From Novosphingobium sp. CF614 (lineage in GTDB: Bacteria > Pseudomonadota > Alphaproteobacteria > Sphingomonadales > Sphingomonadaceae), in contig NZ_FOOR01000014.1 of NCBI RefSeq assembly GCF_900113255.1, positions 23,444 through 87,443 on the forward strand: a stretch of DNA of 64,000 nt. The letters are read 5' to 3'. Shown piece after piece: positions 15,856-24,198 of this stretch. Position 1 is the stretch's first letter; the number at the start of each line of letters is the position of its first letter. The notes under the pieces were generated by a model. The model was not told where the DNA came from. It made no database searches and saw only the letters and a list, made by a program, of their open reading frames with translations. A program made the translations under genes and the position numbers.

Positions 15856-18024
15856 CTAGAAAGTGGTCGTGTAGGAGAAGAAGACGCTCCGCGGCTTGCC
15901 CTCGAACGGGTAGCCGTAGAAGTATTCCGGGCTGCTCGTGGTAATCTCCCCGCGAATGAAGGCCGAACTGAAGCGCATGTTCCCGAACCCGTAGCGTTCG
16001 GCATAGTGCTCATCGAAGATGTTGACGAAACGAACCTGGAAGCGATGCTGTTTCTCCTCGCCGGCCCAGTAGCCAAGCGAGCCGTTCACTACGAGGTAGT
16101 TGCCGAAATTGTGGCGGAGACTGCTGTTGACACCACCCGTCGAGTATTCCGGCCCTTGATAGCGGGGGAACAGATTGACGTGAAAGCGCTGGTCGGGCGA
16201 GTTCCAGGCCAAGGTGCCCTGGATCATGTATTCGGGCGTCTCGTTGATCTGCCAATCGGAGCCCTTGAGATGCGCCTTCTGGCGCGTGAAACCCACGTTG
16301 AATGACCACTGCTGACCGATCGCCAGGTTCAGGTCGGCTGTGAGCCCGCGGATCTGCGTAACGGCAGTGTTGTTAAAGTAGGTATTCGGCGTCAGGCCCG
16401 AGGTGGATTGGATGCGGTTCGAAATATCGGTGTGGAACATGCCCGCTTCGCCGCTGAAGTTGACGCTGCCGACCGTCTTCGCGAAACCGATGGCTCCATT
16501 GTAGGTCTTCGTCGTCTCCGGCTTCAGATCCGGATTGCCGACAAGCGTTGCGCTTTGGGCGAAGAGTTCGTTCGTCTTCGGCAGGCTGTAGGACGTGCCG
16601 CCGTTGGCGCGGATGTAGAAGTCGCCGATCGGCTGACGGAAACCGAACTTCCAAATGAACTTGGAACCAAAAGTCCTGGCGAAGTCGACGCGTCCCGCAA
16701 GACTTATATTGGTACTCGGACTGAACGGCAGGACCGGCCGCATGTCAAGATAGACACCGGTGGTGGTGTTCCACTCGTGGCTGATCGGAAACACTGAATC
16801 GGAATCGTTGCGGTAGGACGTGCGCTGCACGCCGAAAACCGCCTCGCCCACCTCCGGCAGGGTCAGCGTGTTGCGCAGGTTGAGGCCGTACTCCATGAAC
16901 GCACTGACTTTGGAATCCTCACCGAATCCCTTGTTCGGGTACGGAACGGAGTGGCCAGTCGCTTGCCCAAAGGGAATGGTCCTGCTGGGGTTGCCGGGGT
17001 CAACGCAGCCCGTCTTGATTCTGCAGATCTCGGCAAATGTCTCGGTATTGTTGAGCTTGGGGTTGCTCCAGTAGGCAGCGAACTCGGTCAGCAACTTGTC
17101 CGACCAACGATGGCTGATGTCGGCGTCGATGATGGGATAGCGCACCCGGTTGGGCGAATAGGTCTCGTTGTCCGGGAAGGCATCCGAGAATTCAATCTGC
17201 GTGTACTGCCCATTGAGACGAATCTCCGTGGCGTCGCTCGGCTTGATGAGGAACTTGATGCCGACGTTGTTGCGATTCAGCGGATATTTCTGGATGCCGC
17301 CCGCCGCTGCCACGTTGTCCACGAAGTCGTCGGGATTGAAGATGCGCGGACCATCGGTGTTCTGCATGCTGCCGTAGACCATGGCGCTGATCCGGCCTTC
17401 ATCGTCGAGCGCTCCGCGGGCGTTGCCCCACAGTTCGCGCGAGTTGAAGGAGCCGATGCTGGCGCCCAGTTCCACCTTGTTGGTGCCGTCCGGGCGTTTG
17501 GTCACGATGCTGACAACGCCAATGCCGCCATTGCTGCCGAAGAACAGGCTGTTGCCGCCGCGGAAGACCTCGACGCGTTCGATCATATGCGGATCGATCG
17601 TCGTCGTGCCCCAGATTTCCTCGAGCGCGGGTCCGCGATCGTAAAGCGGCACGCCGTCGAGAACGACCAGCGTATCGCGATCGCCGCCTCCGTCCAAGCG
17701 GATCGTATATTCACCTTCGTCGGGCGAATAGCCGACATTGGCCCCCTTGATAAGGAACTGCGCCAACTCGGCAAAGTTGCTAGCCCCGCTCGCCGCGATC
17801 TGCGCCGCGGGGACGACCTGGACGTAGTTGCCGAATTCGACGGCTTCCTCGGCGATTTGCGTGGTCTCGACAGCCTGGCCGGTGACGATGATCGTCGATG
17901 GATCGGCAGCTTCTTCCGCGTCCTCGGCCGTATCCGCCGCGTGAGCTGGAACCGTGACCAGCAGCGCCTCAGCCGCCACTGTGGCCAGGATATATGCGAT
18001 TTGATGTTTGAAGCGCTTCTTCAC
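15856..18024 (-). CDS. TonB-dependent receptor linked to phosphonate/phospholipid uptake
   Basis: This outer-membrane receptor of about 722 residues has a signal peptide (KKRFKHQIAYILATVAAEALLVTVPAHA). A plug domain follows, with the TonB-box-like STIIVTGQA, then VVLDGVPLYDRGP and RVEVFRGGNSLFFGSNGGIGVVSIVT. The barrel ends in SVFFSYTTTF. I chose the GTG at 18024 because it directly precedes the signal peptide and has a GGGGGC stretch upstream. A longer version starting at 18099 would add an unlikely basic leader. It is the first gene of the PhnDCE-phospholipase operon and divergent from an RpiR regulator. Import of phosphonates, phosphocholine-like compounds or other organophosphates is inferred from these neighbours only. 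Confidence 0.88.
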   Translation of the reverse strand: MKKRFKHQIAYILATVAAEALLVTVPAHAADTAEDAEEAADPSTIIVTGQAVETTQIAEEAVEFGNYVQVVPAAQIAASGASNFAELAQFLIKGANVGYSPDEGEYTIRLDGGGDRDTLVVLDGVPLYDRGPALEEIWGTTTIDPHMIERVEVFRGGNSLFFGSNGGIGVVSIVTKRPDGTNKVELGASIGSFNSRELWGNARGALDDEGRISAMVYGSMQNTDGPRIFNPDDFVDNVAAAGGIQKYPLNRNNVGIKFLIKPSDATEIRLNGQYTQIEFSDAFPDNETYSPNRVRYPIIDADISHRWSDKLLTEFAAYWSNPKLNNTETFAEICRIKTGCVDPGNPSRTIPFGQATGHSVPYPNKGFGEDSKVSAFMEYGLNLRNTLTLPEVGEAVFGVQRTSYRNDSDSVFPISHEWNTTTGVYLDMRPVLPFSPSTNISLAGRVDFARTFGSKFIWKFGFRQPIGDFYIRANGGTSYSLPKTNELFAQSATLVGNPDLKPETTKTYNGAIGFAKTVGSVNFSGEAGMFHTDISNRIQSTSGLTPNTYFNNTAVTQIRGLTADLNLAIGQQWSFNVGFTRQKAHLKGSDWQINETPEYMIQGTLAWNSPDQRFHVNLFPRYQGPEYSTGGVNSSLRHNFGNYLVVNGSLGYWAGEEKQHRFQVRFVNIFDEHYAERYGFGNMRFSSAFIRGEITTSSPEYFYGYPFEGKPRSVFFSYTTTF

Positions 18025-18153
18025 CGTTTGAGCCCCCAGAATGGAAGAATCATCTCGTGCGGTTCCGGCCCGGTCCTGCTGGCGCTTCCTGGGGCGCACT
18101 TCAGTTCCGGCCCGCAGTGCCGACGCGGAGTCACTACTGATTCGATGTGACAG

Positions 18154-18284
18154 TTGAGTGAATCTTTCTCATTTATAGAAATGCATAATCATGAATAATA
18201 TACATTTGTGATTGAGCTATGCGCCGCGATGGGCGGGCAAAAGCCCTGTTTTCCCACAAATTCACATCTTGAGTGAATCTCAAC
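18154..18284. promoter_or_regulatory. Divergent promoter with repeated RpiR-type operator motif
   Basis: The 12-mer TTGAGTGAATCT occurs twice in direct orientation, at 18154-18165 and 18270-18281. The second copy extends into a palindrome, TTGAG-N5-CTCAA (18270-18284), overlapped by ATTCAC-N7-GTGAAT (18261-18279). An AT-rich stretch with TATA-like steps (18171-18207) lies between the copies, where the two promoters are expected. Repeats at both ends of the promoter fit binding of the adjacent RpiR regulator. The assignment is inferred. Confidence 0.6.
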
Positions 18285-18344
18285 TCTGGCCGCCCGTGCC
18301 TTGAGCATGCATGGTGATCGCCGTGACGCTACGGAGGTCCGCAA

Positions 18345-19244
18345 GTGGTAAATTCGCCCAAGATCCAACAAGGTCGGAACAATCAGACCGTAAACAGGCC
18401 GGTCGAAAACGCACTCGGTCGAATCAGGGTAGCGCTGCCCTCCATGGCCAAGAGCGCGCAGCGAATCGCCGAATTCATTCTCGAACGGCCCGAGGACATT
18501 GTCGGCATGTCGGTGACCGAACTCTCGGAAGCCACTGGCGTCAGCGAAGGCAGCGTCATCAATTTCTGCCGCAGTATTGGACTTTCCGGTTTCCAGCAGA
18601 TGAAGCTGAGCCTTGCCCAGGAAATCGTGCAACCGGTCCAATTCATTCACGAGGACCTGGACCGGGAAGACGATACGGAAACCGTCTGCCGCAAGGTCTT
18701 CCATTCCGGCATCCAGGCGCTGCGGGACACGCTCTCGGTTCTGGATCCCGGCGCGCTCGCACGCGCGGTAGACGCGGTTCGCACGGCCAGGCGAGTGGAA
18801 ATCTATGGCATCGGCTCATCGGCTCCCATTGCGGAAGATGCGCATTATCGCCTGATTAGGATCGGCCTTGACGCCCGCGCTGTGACCGACAGTCACGTTC
18901 AGGCGATCAGCGCGTCGCGGTGCGACCCGGACGTCGCGGTAATCACCATCTCGCACAGCGGAGCGACGCATGAGACCGTCGTCGCAACGAGGCTGGCGAA
19001 AGAAGCTGGCGCGCGCACTATCGTAGTCACCAATTTTGCCCGGTCCCCGATCCAGGCCTATGCGGATATCGTGCTGTTCACCATGGCGCGCGAGACGCGT
19101 TTCCGGACAGAGGCGATGACCAGCCGGATAGCGCAGCTCTGCGTGGTCGACGCGCTTGTCGCCGGGCTCGCACTTGCCGATTACGACCATGCGACCGACG
19201 TCCTCAAGAAGACGTTCGACGTCCTCTCGATCAAACGCTTCTGA
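18345..19244 (+). CDS. RpiR/MurR family regulator with SIS domain
   Basis: This 299-residue transcription factor has an N-terminal RpiR helix-turn-helix (TELSEATGVSEGSVINFCRSIGLSG, about residues 58-82). A C-terminal sugar-isomerase-like SIS domain (about 125-265) contains YGIGSSAPIAED and TISHSGATHETV. Such proteins sense a phosphorylated metabolite in the SIS pocket. It starts with GTG, 7 bases after a strong GGAGG. It is divergent from the receptor-PhnDCE-phospholipase operon and flanked by repeated candidate operators, so it probably controls that operon. The ligand may be a phosphorylated head group rather than a sugar phosphate, but this is inference. The gene ends two bases before the stop of the convergent phosphatase gene. 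Confidence 0.9.
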   Translation: MVNSPKIQQGRNNQTVNRPVENALGRIRVALPSMAKSAQRIAEFILERPEDIVGMSVTELSEATGVSEGSVINFCRSIGLSGFQQMKLSLAQEIVQPVQFIHEDLDREDDTETVCRKVFHSGIQALRDTLSVLDPGALARAVDAVRTARRVEIYGIGSSAPIAEDAHYRLIRIGLDARAVTDSHVQAISASRCDPDVAVITISHSGATHETVVATRLAKEAGARTIVVTNFARSPIQAYADIVLFTMARETRFRTEAMTSRIAQLCVVDALVAGLALADYDHATDVLKKTFDVLSIKRF

Positions 19245-19246
19245 GG

Positions 19247-20053
19247 TTAAGCCGCGATGGGCTCGAGCAGATCTTCCAGCTTGAGCGATGAGGCACCGCC
19301 GATCAGGATCGACCGTATACCGAGTCGCAGAGCGCCCTCGCCGTCAGTTTCCGGATTGTCGCCGATCATCACGGCGTGCTGTGGTGCAACGTTAAGGTGT
19401 TGGCACGCCCGCTGGAACAGGAGTGGGCCTGGCTTGCCGATCACGCTCGGCTCGAATTTCGCATCGCCAGCGCAAGCCAGCAATGCCGCCAGCAGAGCGC
19501 CGGTTTCGGGAACGACCCGGTCAGCAGGGCCGGGATGCGTCCGATCGGCATTGGCTACAACCAGCCGTGCGCCCTGCCGCAGGGCATTGGCTGCTCTTTC
19601 CAATTTTGCGTAGGAAAAACGCGCATCACGCATAAGGACCAGGACATCTGGGTTGTCGCGCACGAGAGGAACGCCGAGCGTGCGGGCCAGATCGCGGATC
19701 TTCGGCGCTGACAGTAGCATGACCCGCTTCGCGCCGGACTGCGCGACATCACGCACCGCTTCAACGCCCGCCAGGAATATCCGGTCCTGCGGAAAATCCA
19801 CGTCGTGCCAAGCCAAGATCTCCTTTAGGTCGGCCGGCAGATGGGTGGAATTGTTGGAGACGATCGCCACACGATCGGCATGCTCTGCGATGAGGCGCTT
19901 GGCGCACGGCAGAATGCGCCCGCCGACGGCGACGCAGCCATCCCAATCCAGAAGGATTCCTTTCGCGAAACCGAGCACCCGGCGTTCAGCCAAACCGTTC
20001 GATATCCGCTGACTCAAGGACAAGCTCCACCCCCATTTGCGATTTCCAGCCAA
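19247..20053 (-). CDS. HAD-family IIA (NagD-like) phosphatase
   Basis: This HAD hydrolase of up to 268 residues resembles NagD, phosphoglycolate and glycerol-phosphate phosphatases. Motif I is DWDGC (about residues 36-40), motif II is in SNNSTH, motif III is the Lys in GKPG, and motif IV is IGDNPETD. A C2-type cap of about 120 residues lies between motifs II and III, as expected for subclass IIA. No ATG fits. TTG at 20053 gives the longest frame, and another TTG near 20020 is preceded by GGTGGAG, so the exact start is uncertain. Its place next to the organophosphate uptake operon suggests that it removes phosphate from an imported compound. Confidence 0.8.
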   Translation of the reverse strand: MAGNRKWGWSLSLSQRISNGLAERRVLGFAKGILLDWDGCVAVGGRILPCAKRLIAEHADRVAIVSNNSTHLPADLKEILAWHDVDFPQDRIFLAGVEAVRDVAQSGAKRVMLLSAPKIRDLARTLGVPLVRDNPDVLVLMRDARFSYAKLERAANALRQGARLVVANADRTHPGPADRVVPETGALLAALLACAGDAKFEPSVIGKPGPLLFQRACQHLNVAPQHAVMIGDNPETDGEGALRLGIRSILIGGASSLKLEDLLEPIAA

Positions 20054-20159
20054 TTCGGGATCTGTCTATACTCAATATTGCGTGGAATTAAAGATGAAAT
20101 ATTCTCATAAATTTGGCTATATCGGAGCATCACCGCCCACCCCGATCCGCACCAGGCCG

Positions 20160-20800
20160 CGTTCCGTCGGCGCTTACGACCGTCTCGGTCGCGGTGATCG
20201 TTGCCGTGGGGATGAACAGCGATGGCCGCCGCGAAGTACTGGGCATGGACACGGCCCCTCGGAAGCCGAACCCTTCTGGAGCGCCTTCTTGCGCAAACTG
20301 ACACATCAGGGCGGTCGTCTCCAAGCTGCTGAACGCAATCTGGCCGCGCTGCCGCGTTCACTTCATGCGCAACGCGTTGGCACACGCCGGCAAGAGCGGA
20401 AGGCGCATCGTCTCCGCGTTCATCGCCACCGCCTTCGCTCGGCAGGCGCCCGAGGCCGCCAGCCAGCAATGGCCTTCCGTGGCCGATCAGGTGCGCCCCA
20501 AGCTGCCCCAACTCGCGACCCTGATGTGATGTGCCGGCCTAACTGACCTTCCCCAGAGAACGCCGCGCCAAGCTTCACGGCACGAATCCCATCGAGCGCC
20601 TCAACGGCGAGATCAAGTGCAGGACCGAGGTCGTCGGCATCTTCCCCAATGAGGCTGCCATCACCCGCCTGGTCGGCGCCATCCTCATGGAACAGTCCAA
20701 CAAATGGGCCGTCCAGCGTGCCCGCTACATGACGCTTGAAACCATGGCGCCGGTCAGCGACAATCCCATCATCATGCTCTCGGCCGTGCCCGGCACATGA
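20160..20800 (+). mobile_element. IS256-family transposase relic
   Basis: The C-terminal half of an IS256/mutator-type transposase is recognisable in three successive frames. The blocks are SVAVIVAVGMNSDGRREVLGMD, then EAEPFWSAFLRKLT, then RCRVHFMRNALAHAGKSGRR, and finally KLHGTNPIERLNGEIK and RARYMTLETMAPVSDNP up to a stop at 20798. The N-terminal half, a short block near 20310, and a piece around 20525 are missing, and stop codons interrupt the frames. It is therefore dead. It marks the left boundary of the siderophore island and lies 42 bases from the end of the phosphopantetheinyl transferase gene. Confidence 0.85.
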
Positions 20801-20842
20801 TCGGCCCGAACTGACGCCGGAAGACGCGCGGAACGACCCCAG

Positions 20843-21715
20843 CTACACCACGCCGTGGGACACGATCTCTGAGCAAGCTGCAGCAGTGCTGGATCGGACG
20901 GCTTCCAACGGCCAAGCAGGGGAAGATCGCTGCCCAGACAAAGCGAAAGACAGATGATGGCCCATTCGCACGCCCAGGTAGTGGACGTGGCAAATGGCAT
21001 CTTCAGCAAGATCTCCTTCATCGCGCATCGTCGTCAACGAGGACGTGACGGGGATTCGGATTGTCCTTAGCATGTCATCGTCGATGCCGCGCCCCTTCGC
21101 CTTCAGATATGCTTCGCATTCCGTCCAGAGGCGTCGGACGAGTTGGTCCCGGCCATCGCCGGATAGTTGGCGGACCCTTTCGATGTCGGGCTCCCGCAAG
21201 AACAGTTCCGCAAGCGCAAGGCTATCTTCCAGCGACTCCAACGGTTCGATATCGACGCCCAGCGGGTGCGGGCCGACCGCAACGGCCAGCGCAGCTCGGC
21301 TATGGCTAACGTTGTAATGAAAAGGTGCCTCAGGCACGAACGGCTTGCCTTTACCCGACCTCACAATATTCACCTCGGTCGGCAAGCAGCCCAACAGTCG
21401 CGACAACGCATGGCGCGTCAAGCCAAAGGACAAGCGCCGACGCATGCGATCTTCCGCGAAGCGCTTCGCATCGGCTTTCGCAAGTTCTTCGTCTGAGAGA
21501 CAGTCCGTCACGGCATCGTGGACCGCCTCCCATTCATCCAATGCAAAAAGGAATACAGCGCCGCCGCCGGTCGGCCAGGCCACATGGTCAAGCGCCGCGC
21601 CCGTGAAAGCGAGGGTTGTAAGGCCTCGCCCAGCAGCGATCCTTTCCCATTGCTCACCCGACAGCATAAGCAACAGAACGCTCTGCCTGGGCTTCAATTC
21701 CATGATGGAGGGCAT
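20843..21715 (-). CDS. 4'-phosphopantetheinyl transferase (Sfp type)
   Basis: This enzyme transfers phosphopantetheine from CoA to carrier-domain serines and so activates the NRPS proteins encoded next door. Family motifs are present: KGKPFVPEAPFHYNVSHSR, GVDIEPL (Mg-binding Asp/Glu) and WTECEAYLKAKGRG, the usual W-x3-E-A-x2-K-x3-G block. Up to 290 residues are encoded. The first ATG (21715) would overlap the monooxygenase gene by 62 bases. A later ATG at 21667 shortens the overlap to 14 and may be the true start. The last 25 or so residues (after HHLSFALSG) look unlike the family and run toward the IS256 relic, so the native C-terminus may have been altered. Confidence 0.88.
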   Translation of the reverse strand: MPSIMELKPRQSVLLLMLSGEQWERIAAGRGLTTLAFTGAALDHVAWPTGGGAVFLFALDEWEAVHDAVTDCLSDEELAKADAKRFAEDRMRRRLSFGLTRHALSRLLGCLPTEVNIVRSGKGKPFVPEAPFHYNVSHSRAALAVAVGPHPLGVDIEPLESLEDSLALAELFLREPDIERVRQLSGDGRDQLVRRLWTECEAYLKAKGRGIDDDMLRTIRIPVTSSLTTMRDEGDLAEDAICHVHYLGVRMGHHLSFALSGQRSSPAWPLEAVRSSTAAACSEIVSHGVV

Positions 21716-22964
21716 CAGTAATCTCGCTCGCCCGCATGGGGAGCACCGACAGCAATGAATCGCTCAAGCCATGCGTGGCTTCGCAGCATCCCTGGAGGTA
21801 TATGCCCGCATCGCACACTGGCGCGGTAGGTAAGCTATAATCCCGGTTGGGAACCATGGATTCGAGGCAGGACCTCATTGGCTCCAGAAACGCCGCAGAC
21901 GGTGCGTGCCGGTATCCTGTCGCCAGCACGACACCGCCGAAGCTGCGCGTCTCGTGCGATCCATCATCCAGATTGTGCAGATTGAGTTCGATCCGGCGCC
22001 CCTGATCCCCCACACGCACCGCTCGAACCTCATGCCGGGGCGAGAGCCGGTGCCGTTCCGCCTTTACGACCTGCTGCTGATAAAAGGTATCAAAGATCTT
22101 TTCGATCAGGTCGGGATCGACGACGGAATAGTTCGTGCTGCTGAAATTCCCGACGAGTTGCCTGCGCTCCTCCAGAGGTCTTCCATAGAAATAATCGGTA
22201 TATTCCGTGTTGAAGATTTCATTCACGAAAGAGCTGCTGTCGGCTGGCCGCAAGGTCGAGGCCCGGGCAATCAGGTCAACAGCAACGCCCCGGCTGTGTA
22301 GGTCCATAAAGATTTCTGCAGCACTTTGCCCGAAACCGATGACGGCGACCCGGTCGGCCGAGCCCAGCCGGTCCACGGCCGATAGATAGCGGCTCGAATG
22401 GATGATGGTGGAAACCTCTTCCAACCCTGCGAAAGCTTCGGGGACGCACGGCCGTCCTCCCATACCGATAACGGCATTTCTCGCCAGCCAGTGCCGCTCC
22501 CGCCCCTGCCTGTCGCGCGCGTGGACGCGGACATGCCGGACACGGCCGTGGTCCCACACGGGCTCGATTGCCAGAACTTCCTGACCGTAAGTACATTGCG
22601 CCTCGAAATGGCCGGCGGCCCAGCGCAGGTAATCGTTGAACTCATGACGGCTGGGATAAAACGTGCGCGTGTTGATGAAGTCCTCGAATCGTCCGTGAAC
22701 ATGGAGGTAGTTCAGAAAGCTGAACGGGCTGGTGGGATCGCGCATGGACACGAGATCCTTGAGAAAGCATATCTGCATCCGGCTGCCATCCAGCAGCATG
22801 TCGCCGTGCCAGACGAAGCTCTCGCGCTTTTCGAGGAAATGGCAGGCAAGGCGACTGCCTGCTTCGCGCATGGCAATGGCAAGGGCCAGGTTCGAAGGGC
22901 CGAATCCGATTCCCACACAATCCAGGGGCGCGGAGATTTGGGGCGAAGTTGTAATATCGGTCAT
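21654..22964 (-). CDS. pvdA: L-ornithine N5-monooxygenase (siderophore hydroxylase)
   Basis: This 436-residue flavin N-hydroxylase makes N5-hydroxyornithine for a hydroxamate siderophore. It contains the FAD motif GIGFGPSNLALA near residue 18, the substrate-pocket stretch MQICFLKDLVSMRDPTSPFSF, the NADPH motif VIGFGQSAAEIF near 208, and the late ATGYRHAP block typical of PvdA/SidA/IucD enzymes. The hydroxyornithine-type A domain of NRPS-D and the acyltransferase upstream in this operon make ornithine (rather than lysine) the likely substrate. Its start lies 60 bases after the acyltransferase stop. Confidence 0.93.
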   Translation of the reverse strand: MTDITTSPQISAPLDCVGIGFGPSNLALAIAMREAGSRLACHFLEKRESFVWHGDMLLDGSRMQICFLKDLVSMRDPTSPFSFLNYLHVHGRFEDFINTRTFYPSRHEFNDYLRWAAGHFEAQCTYGQEVLAIEPVWDHGRVRHVRVHARDRQGRERHWLARNAVIGMGGRPCVPEAFAGLEEVSTIIHSSRYLSAVDRLGSADRVAVIGFGQSAAEIFMDLHSRGVAVDLIARASTLRPADSSSFVNEIFNTEYTDYFYGRPLEERRQLVGNFSSTNYSVVDPDLIEKIFDTFYQQQVVKAERHRLSPRHEVRAVRVGDQGRRIELNLHNLDDGSHETRSFGGVVLATGYRHAPSAAFLEPMRSCLESMVPNRDYSLPTAPVCDAGIYLQGCCEATHGLSDSLLSVLPMRASEITDALHHGIEAQAERSVAYAVG

Positions 22965-23024
22965 GATGGAATCCTTCCTGTTCTGCTGGCACGGGGTTGC
23001 CGGGCGCGGTATGCTGGGAACTGC

Positions 23025-24122
23025 TCAGATCCGGGGGACCCACAGCCGCTCCGCGAAGAATCGCGCACGAGAGAGGGAGACGAGAAGCGCCCGCTTGTGG
23101 GGAAAATCGAACTCCTTGACCTTGGCGAAACCGCCCCGGTCGAGGTTGCGGATCTGTTGGTGATGATTGGCTGCCGGTTCACCCACGATTCGCCGTGTCC
23201 TGGGATCGGACAGCAGCATGTAGTGGACGATCGACGGCATCCAGGCCGTGATATACTCGCGCCCTCGCACGTCCTCCTCTCCGATCAGAACGTGCCAGCC
23301 GCGATCGTAGTCATCGGCATCGTAGTGAGGGCCGAGCCGGTTCTCCTTTGCCCAGTAGACCTCGAAATAGCCGAAAGGCCGGTTATCGAGGCTGACAATG
23401 AGCGGAATAACGTGAGGATCGTCCAGCAGCGCCTGGAGATAGCGACGATGATAATCGAGATCGCCCTCTTCCAGCCAGAAAGGTGCGATACGCGGATCGT
23501 TCTGCCAGCGGTGGAAGAGCGCGATATCGCGATCGAGATCGACGAGACGAAGGGACAAGGTCTTGTCAAGCCAGGGGATGTGGCGGGCATAGACCTTACC
23601 CTGCCGGGTGGGCGGACGCCTGGGGTGATATCGCCCTTCGGTCACCGTGTAGCGGGCGGGATAGGCGCTGCCGGATTGTCCCAGTGGACGCAGCCAGAGG
23701 TCCGGAAGCTGAAAGAGGGCCGACGCGAAGACCCTCCATCCTGCCCCCTCTTCGGCTGCGATCACGCCGTCCTGCCACAACCGGTGCCGCAGCCTGTCCT
23801 CGATCGCCACTGCCAGATCGGCTGGATTGCCCGCCCGGGCGAGTGCCGCCTCCAGCGCCGCCAGGGCGCAGATCCGGTCGCTCATGTCCGTGCCCAAGCC
23901 CTGCTCCCGCAGGGTCTGTTCCAACATCAGAACAGGCTCTCCACACCGATCGGCCAGTCGCCAGCGTTGAGCCCCACCATCTTGCAGGATCACCGACAAT
24001 CGCTCGCCATCCCACCGGGGCAGGGGCGTGTCCCGATCGTCCGGATGGGAGCCGCCTTCAGGCGATGGCACCGCGTCGGGCATATCCGCACGCATCGCGG
24101 TGACCAGCACGTCGTCATTCAT
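23025..24122 (-). CDS. Hydroxamate siderophore N-acyltransferase (IucB/RhbD-like)
   Basis: This 365-residue protein ends in a GNAT acyltransferase domain of the siderophore type (about residues 190-350). The AlcB/IucB signature region is RWQNDPRIAPFWLEEGD, followed by PFGYFEVYWAKENRLGPHY and acetyl-CoA-site-like DPRTRRIVGEPAANHHQQIR. It would acylate N5-hydroxyornithine to complete a hydroxamate. The N-terminal 180 residues form the extra domain often seen in such proteins. The acyl group cannot be read from sequence, with acetyl most common. ATG at 24122 is the first plausible start after the exporter gene; a longer frame upstream lacks support. Confidence 0.85.
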   Translation of the reverse strand: MNDDVLVTAMRADMPDAVPSPEGGSHPDDRDTPLPRWDGERLSVILQDGGAQRWRLADRCGEPVLMLEQTLREQGLGTDMSDRICALAALEAALARAGNPADLAVAIEDRLRHRLWQDGVIAAEEGAGWRVFASALFQLPDLWLRPLGQSGSAYPARYTVTEGRYHPRRPPTRQGKVYARHIPWLDKTLSLRLVDLDRDIALFHRWQNDPRIAPFWLEEGDLDYHRRYLQALLDDPHVIPLIVSLDNRPFGYFEVYWAKENRLGPHYDADDYDRGWHVLIGEEDVRGREYITAWMPSIVHYMLLSDPRTRRIVGEPAANHHQQIRNLDRGGFAKVKEFDFPHKRALLVSLSRARFFAERLWVPRI

Positions 24123-24198
24123 TCTTCGGTTCCTTTGACAAGGTCGGTTGCTGGCAAAGCCGATTGCATTCATCGCAGGATCGACGCTGCGCCGTCCG

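Noticed and set aside
20054..20140. AT-rich stretch upstream of the HAD gene as a Fur or other operator
   Set aside because: No match to the Fur consensus and no clear dyad. It may simply be the HAD promoter.
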